From NCBI GenBank assembly GCA_035623335.1, contig DASPTQ010000306.1:14185-78184 (forward strand): a stretch of DNA of 64,000 nucleotides, read 5' to 3'. This document shows, piece after piece, positions 9,774 to 17,044 of this stretch. The position numbers and the translations under genes were made by a program. The stretch comes from JAFAGX01 sp035623335. GTDB lineage: Bacteria; Acidobacteriota; Terriglobia; Terriglobales; Acidobacteriaceae. The notes under the pieces are model-generated. The model made no database searches. It had not been told where the DNA came from and worked only from the letters and a program-made list of their open reading frames with translations. Positions within the stretch are counted from its first letter, which is position 1. Each line of letters starts with the position of its first letter.

Positions 9774-10313
9774 CTACGCGCTCTTAAGCTGCTCTCTGAT
9801 CCTTTCCAACTGGCCTATCACAGATCCGTCGTAAATCGTGCTGCCAACCCTTACCAAAGCGCCACCCAGGAGGGAAGTGTCCCGCGAATAGCGACCGCGC
9901 ACTTTCTTCCCCGTCAGCCTCTCCACCTCGCGTTCGAGCGCCCAGCGCTCGGATTCGGTGAGCTCGCGGGCGCTGGCGATTTCAGCTTCCTCGAATCCCA
10001 TGCGCTGATCTAGCTCCACCTCGAATTGCTTCACGATGGCATCCAGGAAGTGAATGCGCCGATGGTCAATCAGGACGGCCAGGAAATTCCGCACCACCGC
10101 GGAGAATCCTTTCCGCGCCACAATCGCGTCGAGCACCGCGCGCTTCTGCGCGGCCGGAATGGAGGGAGCCTCCCACACCTGGCGCAGCTCTCTACTCTGA
10201 CTTACCAGTGCGGCTAACGCCTGTGCTTCCCGCAAGGTGCCGGCGGGATCGAGGTGCATGGCAAAGACGGCATCCGCGAAAGCGCGAGCGTATGTGTTGG
10301 TTACCGAAGCCAT
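9774..10313 (-). CDS. atpH: ATP synthase F1 subunit delta
   Basis: 179 residues. The N-terminal helical domain (SVTNTYARAFADAVFA) that binds the alpha subunits, and the C-terminal OSCP-type part (RGRYSRDTSLLGGALVRVGSTIYDGSVIGQLERI), are both present. It connects F1 to the peripheral stalk. It starts only 3 nt after the atpF stop, so the two are translated together. Confidence 0.95.
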   Translation of the reverse strand: MASVTNTYARAFADAVFAMHLDPAGTLREAQALAALVSQSRELRQVWEAPSIPAAQKRAVLDAIVARKGFSAVVRNFLAVLIDHRRIHFLDAIVKQFEVELDQRMGFEEAEIASARELTESERWALEREVERLTGKKVRGRYSRDTSLLGGALVRVGSTIYDGSVIGQLERIREQLKSA

Positions 10314-10316
10314 AGC

Positions 10317-11063
10317 CTACTGTCGACCCTGGCGATCCCCGCCAGGGGAAAGCTGTCGAGCAAAGTTGTGTACCAGTTTCTGGTCGGTCGCAGCATCCAC
10401 GTGGATCTGCTTTTCGGCGAGCGAGACGGCAAGATCGGCTGCATAGCCTTTCAGCTCGCGGCGTGCACTGCGAAGGGCGGCCGCGATCTCCTGTTCCGCC
10501 GTCGCCACGATTCGTCCGGCATCCTGTTCGGCTGCGGCCTGAATCCTCTGCTCCTCGGCTGCTGCTTCCCGTTCAGCGGCTTCGCGCATCGTTCCGAGCT
10601 CGGAGTCCAAGCGGGAGAGACGCGATTCAATCTCCTGCATACGCCGATTGGCCTCTTCGCTGGCTCGTCGCGCCTCTTCTATGGCTTTTTGGATCAATGC
10701 CGTGCGGTTCCGAAACATCGGCGGAACATACTTTCTTGCCGCCCAAGCAATCACGCCTACTACAATGGCGAAATTCACCACCATGGCGAACCAGTAGGAT
10801 TGATCGGGACCGAGCCCGGTGTAGCGGGAAATCTGAGCCGAAGCAGAGTGTTTGAGTTGCGATGTGGTGTCGTCGGACCCTTTCGGGGATTCGGCAGGCG
10901 GTGGCGTCGCCTGCGTCTTCAACCCCGGTGTTTCTTGCGCAAGCGCTCTCCCTGCCGCGGCAGTGGACTGCGTGCCCAACCAGAGGACGAGCAAAGCCAC
11001 CCCAAGCGCCAAGAGCACTCGTTCACCCGGCCGGTCTCGCCTAGGCAAAAAGTTGCCCATCAT
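10317..11063 (-). CDS. atpF: ATP synthase Fo subunit b with an N-terminal extension
   Basis: 248 residues, against about 156-170 in classical b. Residues 15-42 form a signal-peptide-like hydrophobic segment (RVLLALGVALLVLWLG...). A Pro/Ser/Thr-rich stretch of about 35 residues follows, then the usual membrane anchor YWFAMVVNFAIVVGVIAWAA and a long charged coiled coil (RNRTALIQKAIEEARRASEEANRRMQEI, in pieces). So it is either a two-pass b or a b processed by signal peptidase. Its start overlaps the b' stop by 4 nt (ATGA). Forms the peripheral stalk with b'. Confidence 0.92.
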   Translation of the reverse strand: MMGNFLPRRDRPGERVLLALGVALLVLWLGTQSTAAAGRALAQETPGLKTQATPPPAESPKGSDDTTSQLKHSASAQISRYTGLGPDQSYWFAMVVNFAIVVGVIAWAARKYVPPMFRNRTALIQKAIEEARRASEEANRRMQEIESRLSRLDSELGTMREAAEREAAAEEQRIQAAAEQDAGRIVATAEQEIAAALRSARRELKGYAADLAVSLAEKQIHVDAATDQKLVHNFARQLSPGGDRQGRQ

Positions 11064-11533
11064 CGGCCACCACCGACCCGAAGCGACGAGCTACCTGGCC
11101 GCAAAATGACGCGAATGATCTCTCCAGCCAATCGAGTGCTTTCCAACTGCAGACTTTCCTGAGCTGCGATCTTATCGTTTTCAATCGCTTGCCGTGCGTG
11201 CTCAACCTGTGCTTGGGCTCGGTTTCGTGCCTCTCGGACGGCCCTTGCCCGACTTTCCATGGCCCGTTGTCGGCGTTCTTCCTGGCCGCGAAAAAGGGCC
11301 GTACGCGCGTCTCGCAGGCGCTGCTCGTACTCGGCGGTTCGTGCCTCTGCGGCGGCAATATCGGCTCTCGCCTTTTCGATTGCTCCTTCGGTTTGGCTAC
11401 GGCGCTGCGCGAGAACCTTGGTTAAGGGCTTGTGCAGGAGCACGGCATAGCTACCCCATAGCAGCAACATGAAGAGAATGGTTGGGATTGAGCCGAGCAG
11501 TAATTGCCCTAGTTGTCGAAGCGTCTCGTCCAT
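11060..11533 (-). CDS. ATP synthase Fo subunit b' (second b-type stalk subunit)
   Basis: 157 residues. One N-terminal membrane segment (LGSIPTILFMLLLWGSYAVLL), then the b-family motif HKPLTKVLAQRRSQTEGAIEKA and a long Glu/Arg/Ala-rich coiled coil. Two different b-type subunits in tandem point to a heterodimeric peripheral stalk, as in cyanobacteria and many other phyla. First gene of the ATP synthase operon, preceded by a -10 box TATAAT. The a and c subunits that usually come first are absent here. Confidence 0.92.
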   Translation of the reverse strand: MDETLRQLGQLLLGSIPTILFMLLLWGSYAVLLHKPLTKVLAQRRSQTEGAIEKARADIAAAEARTAEYEQRLRDARTALFRGQEERRQRAMESRARAVREARNRAQAQVEHARQAIENDKIAAQESLQLESTRLAGEIIRVILRPGSSSLRVGGGR

Positions 11534-11568
11534 CTTGTGGCGCTGATCAGGGTTCCGAGTGAAAGAGG

Positions 11569-11574
11569 ATTATA
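11569..11574 (-). promoter_or_regulatory. -10 box for the ATP synthase operon
   Basis: A perfect TATAAT on the minus strand, about 36 nt upstream of the b' ATG at 11533. The hexamer 17 nt further upstream (CAGGAT) is a poor -35, so only the -10 is well supported. The direction and distance fit transcription of the seven-gene ATP synthase operon. Confidence 0.5.
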
Positions 11575-11707
11575 AACCATTTAAACGTAACATCCTGCAG
11601 GGCTTAGTGTCAATGGATCGGCGGCACGGAACACCACCCTCGAGACATGACTTGTCATCTGAAAACTAGTTTTTCTGGAGTTTTCGCTGGCCCGCAGGAA
11701 AGAAAGC

Positions 11708-11735
11708 TTGACTTCTGGGCGTAAGGGTCTAGGAT
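11708..11735 (+). promoter_or_regulatory. Sigma-70-like promoter in front of the structured stretch
   Basis: TTGACT at 11708-11713, a 16-nt spacer, and TAGGAT at 11730-11735 on the plus strand. Transcription would begin near 11742, just before a series of strong hairpins that ends in a T-tract at 11911. No open reading frame of note starts behind it until 12010. Confidence 0.4.
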
Positions 11736-11741
11736 AAAAGC

Positions 11742-11915
11742 ATCACCTCCGATCCAATCCAGGATCGAATGGGCCGGTAGCCAAGGAAAGTCACCGCTTC
11801 TTGGCCGCTGGCCCATTTAATTTGCCCAGGATCTCGGGCTGAAAGCAAGTGCGACCCGAGAAGCGGCGCACGGGTGCCGGGCTTCGAGACCGCGCCCGCG
11901 GCACAGAGAGTTTTT
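11742..11915 (+). ncRNA. Candidate structured non-coding RNA
   Basis: Four inverted repeats in about 170 bases without a convincing reading frame. Hairpin 1: CGATCC 11750-11755 with GGATCG 11762-11767. Hairpin 2: AATGGGCC 11768-11775 with GGCCCATT 11810-11817, enclosing GCCAAG 11780-11785 with CTTGGC 11800-11805 across a symmetric 4+4 internal loop. Hairpin 3: TCTCGGG 11832-11838 with CCCGAGA 11855-11861. Hairpin 4: GTGCC/GGGC 11874-11882 with GCCC/GGCAC 11894-11904, then AGAGAG and TTTTT at 11911-11915, a terminator-like end. A promoter-like element lies just upstream. It does not match 6S, SRP, RNase P or tmRNA as far as I can recognise. It could instead be a long 5' leader of the small gene at 12010. 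Confidence 0.35.
11874..11915 (+). terminator. Terminator-like hairpin plus T-tract
   Basis: GC-rich stem (GTGCCGGGC against GCCCGCGGCAC, with a 2-nt bulge) followed after 6 nt by TTTTT. The 6-nt gap before the T run makes it weaker than a textbook intrinsic terminator. Confidence 0.35.
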
Positions 11916-12009
11916 CTCACCATACGCCCTTGTCGCAAACGCGCTTCCAACCCTATTCCGTGCTTAGTGGTCTGCTCTACAATTTCCGTAGATACGGATG
12001 GAGGTCGCT

Positions 12010-12213
12010 ATGCGCCCAGATCGTGTGGAACTGTCGTGGGATGCAGCTAAGTCAGCCTGGCTGGTCAGAATTGAAGCGGGCGAAGAAGTGCTTCGCCGCC
12101 ATTGCGCTGTGGCAAAAAATGCCGATGAGCAGACCCTACGCCTGGCAGCCCGGAAAACCGTCGAAGACGAAGGTTACGAACCCGACCTCTCTCAAATGAT
12201 TATTCGCCGTTAG
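12010..12213 (+). CDS. Small protein of unknown function
   Basis: 67 residues starting MRPDRVELSWDAAKSAWLVRIE and ending in YEPDLSQMIIRR. ATG at 12010 is chosen because GGATGGAGG lies directly upstream at a good distance; an in-frame ATG at 11998 overlaps that ribosome site. The protein is charged, soluble and without membrane segment or signal peptide. The sequence reads as alternating strand and helix, with RIEAGEEVLRRHCAVAKNAD in the middle. A weak -10 (TACAAT, 11978-11983) precedes it. No family recognised. Confidence 0.6.
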   Translation: MRPDRVELSWDAAKSAWLVRIEAGEEVLRRHCAVAKNADEQTLRLAARKTVEDEGYEPDLSQMIIRR

Positions 12214-12392
12214 CGGCCCGCGACTCGATCTTCAGAAATACCGGACCGATACAGCATTGGCCACTCGTGCGGTTAGGATCTCAGCATGTCCCGCAGAACC
12301 GCCTTTACTCCTACTGACCGGCGGCATGGAGCGGTTCGGCTCGTACTTCGTCTCGCCATGGTGGTAGGAGTCTGACTTTTCATCCCGGAACG

Positions 12393-13844
12393 CTAGGAGA
12401 GAATCCATTCCCGCAGCCTGCTCATCAGCGACTCGGGTGCTTCCACCTCTAACTCGACCAAACCGTCCTTGTAGGCCCGAGAATGGATTCGGGCTCGAGC
12501 CTCGAGCATGGCCAGAGTCTTGCCCTCTTTTTGCGGAACCCGGAGGTGAAGCCGGCAGATGGCATCGGCCGAAAGCATGCGATCGATGCGCTCGAGTAGG
12601 GCGCTCATGCCGATGCCCTTGGCCGCAGACACGTAAATCGTATTCTCATCGTCGGTCCATTTGTCTTGCTGGGGCGGCAGCAAATCGAGCTTGTTCATCA
12701 CCCGCAGACGTGGTTTCCCGTCGGCTCCCAGTTCCGTGAGCACCTTTTCGACCTCCGCATCCTGCTCCGCCGACAGCGGGTTAGCCGCGTCGGAAACGTG
12801 CAGAATGAGCGCCGCGCGTTCAACCTCTTCGAGCGTTGCGCGGAAGGCCGACACCAGGGTGTGCGGGAGGTTGCGGATAAATCCTACGGTGTCGGAGAGC
12901 AGGGCGCGGCGCCGGGAGGGCAGGGTTACCGGACGAATCGTCGGATCCAGGGTGGCGAACATTTTGGGTGATTCGAGCACCGCTGCCTTGGTCAGAGCGT
13001 TAAACAAAGTAGATTTTCCCGCGTTGGTGTAGCCCACTAAAGCCACGGTGGCTAAGGGGATCGACTCGCGTCTCTGTCTCTGCTGGGCGCGAATGCGCCG
13101 GACGTTTTCAATTTGCTCTTTGACGTGGCGAATGCGCCGGTAGATCTTCCGTCGGTCGGTTTCGAGCTGTGTTTCTCCTGGCCCTCGGGTGCCGATGCCG
13201 CCGCCTAGCTGTGACATTTCAATCCCCCGTCCACCCAGCCGGGGCAGAAGGTAATCGAGCTGTGCCATCTCCACCTGCAACTGTCCTTCGCGCGTACGGG
13301 CGTGTCGGGCGAAGATGTCGAGGATGAGTTGGGTGCGATCGATCACCCGGGTGTTCACAACCTTTTCGATGTTGCGTTGTTGGGAGGCGGTGAGATCGTG
13401 GTCGAACAATATCAGGTCGGCTGACACGGAAGCCGCCGCCCCGGCGATCTCCTCGAGTTTGCCTCTTCCAATCAGGGTGGCAGGATCCAGTTTGTCGCGC
13501 CGTTGCAGAAATTCTCCTACCACCCGCGCACCTGCGCTTACCGCGAGCTCGCGTAACTCTTTAAGGGACTCCTCGGCGCTGAACTGGGGGAGATGGGCGG
13601 CCTTCGAACCTCTGGCCGGAAGGGCCGCACTGTCGCGCGCGGCCTGGCCTTTGCCGGGAGCCAAGACCTTGTTGGGGGAAGCGCCGGCACTTCCGGATTT
13701 ACGGGAATCGATCCCGATCAAGAAAGCCCGCTCTTCGGAATCGCGGTGGCCGTTCTGGCGGTACCCGACGCCGCTACCCTTCAGCAAGGTGGTTGGTCTA
13801 CGGCTCAATCGACAAGTTCTCCGCTGGCTTGCCGAGCGCTTCAC
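12393..13844 (-). CDS. hflX: GTPase HflX
   Basis: Ribosome-associated GTPase that splits stalled or stress-damaged ribosomes. Seen: the N-terminal HflX domain with GRGKLEEI, the family signature GGGIGTRGPGETQLETDRR, and the G domain with GYTNAGKSTLFN (G1), DTVGFI (G3) and NKLD (G4). It is 483 residues from GTG at 13844; homologues usually begin nearer RAFLIGID, about residue 40. The N-terminal 35 residues are basic and low in conservation, and no better start codon exists between, so the start is uncertain. It follows hfq by 53 nt, the classic hfq-hflX pairing. Confidence 0.94.
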   Translation of the reverse strand: MKRSASQRRTCRLSRRPTTLLKGSGVGYRQNGHRDSEERAFLIGIDSRKSGSAGASPNKVLAPGKGQAARDSAALPARGSKAAHLPQFSAEESLKELRELAVSAGARVVGEFLQRRDKLDPATLIGRGKLEEIAGAAASVSADLILFDHDLTASQQRNIEKVVNTRVIDRTQLILDIFARHARTREGQLQVEMAQLDYLLPRLGGRGIEMSQLGGGIGTRGPGETQLETDRRKIYRRIRHVKEQIENVRRIRAQQRQRRESIPLATVALVGYTNAGKSTLFNALTKAAVLESPKMFATLDPTIRPVTLPSRRRALLSDTVGFIRNLPHTLVSAFRATLEEVERAALILHVSDAANPLSAEQDAEVEKVLTELGADGKPRLRVMNKLDLLPPQQDKWTDDENTIYVSAAKGIGMSALLERIDRMLSADAICRLHLRVPQKEGKTLAMLEARARIHSRAYKDGLVELEVEAPESLMSRLREWILS

Positions 13845-13897
13845 CCATGGTTAGTGCGGGCATCGCGCAACGCTACTCGGCGGTGGAAAGGGTGCGC

Positions 13898-14203
13898 TTA
13901 TCCATCTGTGCCCGATGCGCTTGGGGTCGAGTTGTTCTCGCTCGTGGAAGTTGGAGCCGGGACCACTGTTGGCTTATCAGAGTGGCCATGTATGACTCGC
14001 CCCATCGCGACTGTGGAAATCGCATGTTTGAAGATCAACTGTTCTTGGTTGTTGGTCTCCAATACCACGGAATACTTATCAAACGAGCGAATACGGCCGC
14101 TCAATTTAACGCCGCTCATCAGGTAAATGGTGATGTTCATCTTTTCTTTGCGAGCAGTGTTAAGGAAGGAGTCCTGAATGTTCTGCGCCGGCTTAATTTC
14201 CAT
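13898..14203 (-). CDS. hfq: RNA chaperone Hfq
   Basis: 101 residues from MEIKPAQNIQDSFLN, chosen because GAGGAGG lies 8 nt before the ATG; the frame is open much further upstream but unrelated. Sm1 motif region VKLSGRIRSFDKYSVVLE and Sm2 motif region LIFKHAISTV are present, with the KH pair of the proximal RNA-binding site. The C-terminus is a Pro/Ser/Thr-rich tail of about 30 residues. It forms a hexameric ring that pairs small RNAs with mRNAs. Upstream of hflX on the same strand. Confidence 0.96.
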   Translation of the reverse strand: MEIKPAQNIQDSFLNTARKEKMNITIYLMSGVKLSGRIRSFDKYSVVLETNNQEQLIFKHAISTVAMGRVIHGHSDKPTVVPAPTSTSENNSTPSASGTDG

Positions 14204-14354
14204 CGCCGACCTCCTCAGCTCGTGATTTCGAAGAGCTGTTTGAAACGCCGACCAACATCTTCTCCTCAGGCCGACTTCGTCCGGCCGCGAGGGTGCAGGA
14301 AGAGCTTGTGAGTGTCTCAACCGCTGCTTCCCCGGCCAAATCGCTCCCGGGGGC

Positions 14355-14376
14355 AACACCCGTACGATACGGTGTT
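14355..14376. repeat. Inverted repeat upstream of hfq
   Basis: AACACC, one unpaired C, GTA, loop CGA, TAC, GGTGTT: a compact hairpin or operator-sized dyad about 150 bp upstream of the hfq start, in the region shared with the plus-strand gene at 14596. There is no T-tract directly behind it on either strand. Role unknown. Confidence 0.35.
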
Positions 14377-14461
14377 ATTGGCGAGTTTTCAAGAGAATGG
14401 ATGGTGGGGCATTCGGCACGTCACTTCTCGTAGATGTGATTCGCCCGCCGCCGCCTCACCG

Positions 14462-14490
14462 TTGACATCGATAGCGCAAAGTGCAAACAT
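14462..14490 (+). promoter_or_regulatory. Possible promoter for the urate-oxidase-N-like gene
   Basis: TTGACA at 14462-14467, 17 nt, AAACAT at 14485-14490. The -35 is perfect and the -10 is poor. The 392-bp stretch 14204-14595 between hfq and this gene otherwise holds only the dyad at 14355 and no plausible gene. Confidence 0.35.
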
Positions 14491-14595
14491 TCCGGCCCAG
14501 ACCCTAACTTGGTTTCCCAGATGTCGGGGTTGCTCCGAGGGAGTGCGCGTTTTCTGCCGCCGCCCGGTACCATAATTCGCCTTTGGGAGGGTGAA

Positions 14596-15321
14596 ATGCA
14601 CGCGATTGCCGTTGACGCTTGCTGGGTGATGCCCATGCATACAGGCACGGAAGCGCTGGCGCTGATTCTGCGCTGGTTTCACTTTCTGGCCGGGATCACC
14701 TGGGTCGGGTTGCTTTACTTTTTCAACCTGGTCAATGTCCCTTTCATGAAGCAGGTCGATGCCAACATGAAACCGAAGGTTTTTCAGTACATGACAATGC
14801 CAGCTTTGCAGATATTTCGCTGGAGTGCTCTGCTCACAGTAATCTTGGGATTCTGGTACTGGGGGCAGATCTTGGTTGGCCCCGATGCGGCCCGCGAAGG
14901 GAAAGGAGCCGGCGGCACAATTGGTTTGTTCTTGCTGATCTGGATTGTGGCCTCGGCGATTCTGTACTTTGTAATCTCCAAGACGCCGGGCGGATATGTC
15001 TTGGGGCTGATTGCCGCTGTGGTTGTAATCCTCGCGGGGTGGTTGTTTGTGAACTTTACGCCCGTCGGGCAAGACGATAACCATGTGCTGTCGATCGGAG
15101 TCGGAGGCGGCTTGGGAATCATCATGTTGTTTAACGTCTGGGGAATCATCTGGCGGAACAACAAGAAGATCATTCGAGGGACCCTCGCCGGTACCCCACC
15201 CGCCGACGGCGCGACGCTCGCACGCCAGGCCTTTCTTGCATCGCGCACGAACATGTTCCTCTCGGTGCCCCTGCTCTTCTTTATGGCGACTGCCTCGCAT
15301 TATGGGATTTTGGGTAAGTAG
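14596..15321 (+). CDS. Membrane protein resembling the urate hydroxylase PuuD N-terminal domain
   Basis: 241 residues from ATG at 14596, which has GGGAGGG just upstream; a longer open frame to 14509 lacks such a site. Predicted 6-8 membrane helices. The first contains LILRWFHFLAGITWVGLLYFFNLVNVPF, shown here as the WxH...AGITWVG pattern of the urate-oxidase-N (PuuD) family, followed by several more helices and a cytoplasmic tail. PuuD proteins usually carry a C-terminal cytochrome c domain; no CxxCH is present here, so this is the membrane domain alone. Substrate is not established. It is not near purine genes, although a molybdenum hydroxylase cluster lies at the far end of the window. Confidence 0.7.
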   Translation: MHAIAVDACWVMPMHTGTEALALILRWFHFLAGITWVGLLYFFNLVNVPFMKQVDANMKPKVFQYMTMPALQIFRWSALLTVILGFWYWGQILVGPDAAREGKGAGGTIGLFLLIWIVASAILYFVISKTPGGYVLGLIAAVVVILAGWLFVNFTPVGQDDNHVLSIGVGGGLGIIMLFNVWGIIWRNNKKIIRGTLAGTPPADGATLARQAFLASRTNMFLSVPLLFFMATASHYGILGK

Positions 15322-15323
15322 AC

Positions 15324-15371
15324 GGCAGGTTATCCTGCCAAGCCTGGTGTTCTCTAGATGGGGCCAGGCTT
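15324..15371 (+). terminator. Two tandem hairpins behind the membrane protein gene
   Basis: Directly after the TAG at 15319: GGCAGG (15324-15329), loop TTAT, CCTGCC (15334-15339), then immediately AAGCCTGG (15340-15347) pairing with CCAGGCTT (15364-15371) over a 16-nt loop. Both stems are perfect. No T-tract follows, so this may be an RNA 3'-end stabiliser or weak terminator rather than a standard intrinsic terminator. Confidence 0.4.
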
Positions 15372-15407
15372 GAGCTTCTCCCATCACTCGTTGTGACACA
15401 ATAGGGC

Positions 15408-15764
15408 GTGCAGCCTGGTGAATTTACCCGTGGTATCGCTCTTTTTAACGGTGCTCGGTTCTTTGAGGCCCACGAGGTCTTGGAGGATGTTTGGCGCGCC
15501 GCACCGGCCGAAGAAAAGCGATTCTTCCAAGGCTTAGTTCAGCTGGCGGTTGCCTTCCACCACCATTCCACGGGCAACCATAGCGGAATGCGTTCCGTTA
15601 TGGAGCGCGGCCTGAGGAACCTGGACGGGTATCCCAACGATTTCTACGGCATCGAGCTCCTGCCACTCAAGCATTCTCTCCATGCCTGGCGTGAGGCTCT
15701 GGACAATCGGCAGCCACTGCCGTCGCTGCCCCGGATCAAAACCTCCGGGTCCCCGTTGAGCTGA
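15408..15764 (+). CDS. DUF309 family protein
   Basis: 118 residues, GTG start. The family signature is clear: FTRGIALFNGARFFEAHEVLE, then DVWR, then RFFQGLVQLAVAFHHH, an all-helical His/Glu-rich protein. Members are small and widespread in bacteria, with no established function; the conserved His and Glu suggest a metal site (inference). A -10-like CACAAT lies 5 nt before the GTG, so the mRNA may have almost no leader. Confidence 0.85.
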   Translation: MQPGEFTRGIALFNGARFFEAHEVLEDVWRAAPAEEKRFFQGLVQLAVAFHHHSTGNHSGMRSVMERGLRNLDGYPNDFYGIELLPLKHSLHAWREALDNRQPLPSLPRIKTSGSPLS

Positions 15765-15842
15765 GCAGGATCCGCTTGACGGAGCGGGCTATTGTTCTCG
15801 TCGCACTTCGGGCGGATCCGGTGGCTGGCTGTGCCTTCTCGG

Positions 15843-16844
15843 CTATTTGCCTCGCTTCTTCGACACGGTCTTGGCCGGTTGTTCGCCGGGCGCGAGCACC
15901 CGTCGAACAATCGGTGTCTTCAGCTTGTATTTCCGCTCTACCACATTGCCACTGTCGTCCTTCACGCGCAGTACGAATACGGGTAGCTTGCCCTCTTGCT
16001 CGAAATCCTCTTGCGAGACGGTCAGCGGAAACACGCCATTGAGGTTGCGTTCGTGATAGGCAGTTTCGTAGTGGTGCCTCCTCACGTTCCAGGTAAATAC
16101 CCGTACCTGGTTGAAGTCGAAAGGCATTCCATCTTTGGGATCGGTTAGGGCCACCAGGTATTGCGGAACTTTCTTCTCTCCATCGGTGACTTCCTCGAGC
16201 ACAAAGAATGCGACGATACGCTGTCCTTCCGCATATTGTGCGATCTCGAGCGGAACATCGAGGTCCACCATGCGCGCCAGCATCCAACCCATGTGTCCCT
16301 GGGGATCTCGCACCAGCCACCAATCCTCCACAATCGCCGACTTAGGCGGCTCTTGGCTGGCGGGTGCCGTGATCGTGCCCGGCAGACTCTTTTCCGCCGT
16401 GGCTCGCTTGAAGATGGAAACCTTCGTCCCCTGGCTGAGCTGGTAAAGATGCTCTGTTTCGCGGCCCGGCTGCAGATGAATGTTGGTATCGTTGCGCGTC
16501 GTTCCGGTTGCCTGCAGAGGATCGCCCTGCTCTTGCTGAGCCAGCTTCTGGAATCCGTCGTACACCTCCTGCGAAACCAGGTACCGCTGCTCGATCCAAC
16601 CCTCCAGGCCGCTATCCGTCCTCACCCGGACGAAGCGGCGCTCGCGTTCGAGCACTTGCACGCGGTCGGCGTTCTTAACGGTTCCGGTTTTGCTGTAGAA
16701 GGCGGCCACGCGGTCGCGAAGAAAGGCTTGGGGAGCAGATACGTAGTCGGTTTCGAGTACCTTCTTATGGGTTCGACAGGCAGGAAGCGCAAGCGTTACC
16801 AGCTGGAGAAGCAGCAGTCGACGAACGGTTCGCCCAGAAATCAC
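15843..16844 (-). CDS. Secreted lipoprotein with bacterial SH3-like domains
   Basis: 333 residues. Signal peptide with lipobox LPAC (about residues 20-23). The region around residues 45-90 (AAFYSKTGTVKNADRVQVLER...VRTDSGLEGWIEQRYL) is a bacterial SH3 domain; a second similar unit (THIHLQPG-like NDTNIHLQPG...WWLVRDPQGHMGWMLARMVDLDVP) follows around 115-200. The C-terminal 120 residues form another beta-rich domain ending in a basic tail (KTVSKKRGK). SH3b domains often bind peptidoglycan or peptides; the specific role is not known. Stands alone, convergent with the DUF309 gene. Confidence 0.75.
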   Translation of the reverse strand: MISGRTVRRLLLLQLVTLALPACRTHKKVLETDYVSAPQAFLRDRVAAFYSKTGTVKNADRVQVLERERRFVRVRTDSGLEGWIEQRYLVSQEVYDGFQKLAQQEQGDPLQATGTTRNDTNIHLQPGRETEHLYQLSQGTKVSIFKRATAEKSLPGTITAPASQEPPKSAIVEDWWLVRDPQGHMGWMLARMVDLDVPLEIAQYAEGQRIVAFFVLEEVTDGEKKVPQYLVALTDPKDGMPFDFNQVRVFTWNVRRHHYETAYHERNLNGVFPLTVSQEDFEQEGKLPVFVLRVKDDSGNVVERKYKLKTPIVRRVLAPGEQPAKTVSKKRGK

Positions 16845-17044
16845 AAGCCAATATAACCTAGCGCGGCCTGCCCGATGTTTAGTTGGCTGGTATCGATCGT
16901 TTTGCAGAACTAAATCCCGAATCGGTGCACGGGACCATCATGGCGAAGTCGCCCGAGGGGATCCATCCATCTTGCAGCACGACGCGTGCCGCCCGGTATA
17001 GAGCTCAAGCCGGCCAATGTTGAGAGAGAAAAGAATCGAGGCGA

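Noticed and set aside
10254..11162. 302-codon plus-strand frame across atpF
   Set aside because: Antisense to the b-subunit coiled coil; no ribosome site or known motifs.
14389..15399. 336-codon frame opposite the PuuD-like gene
   Set aside because: Composition (His, Gln, Arg, Pro rich) is that of an antisense frame to a membrane protein.
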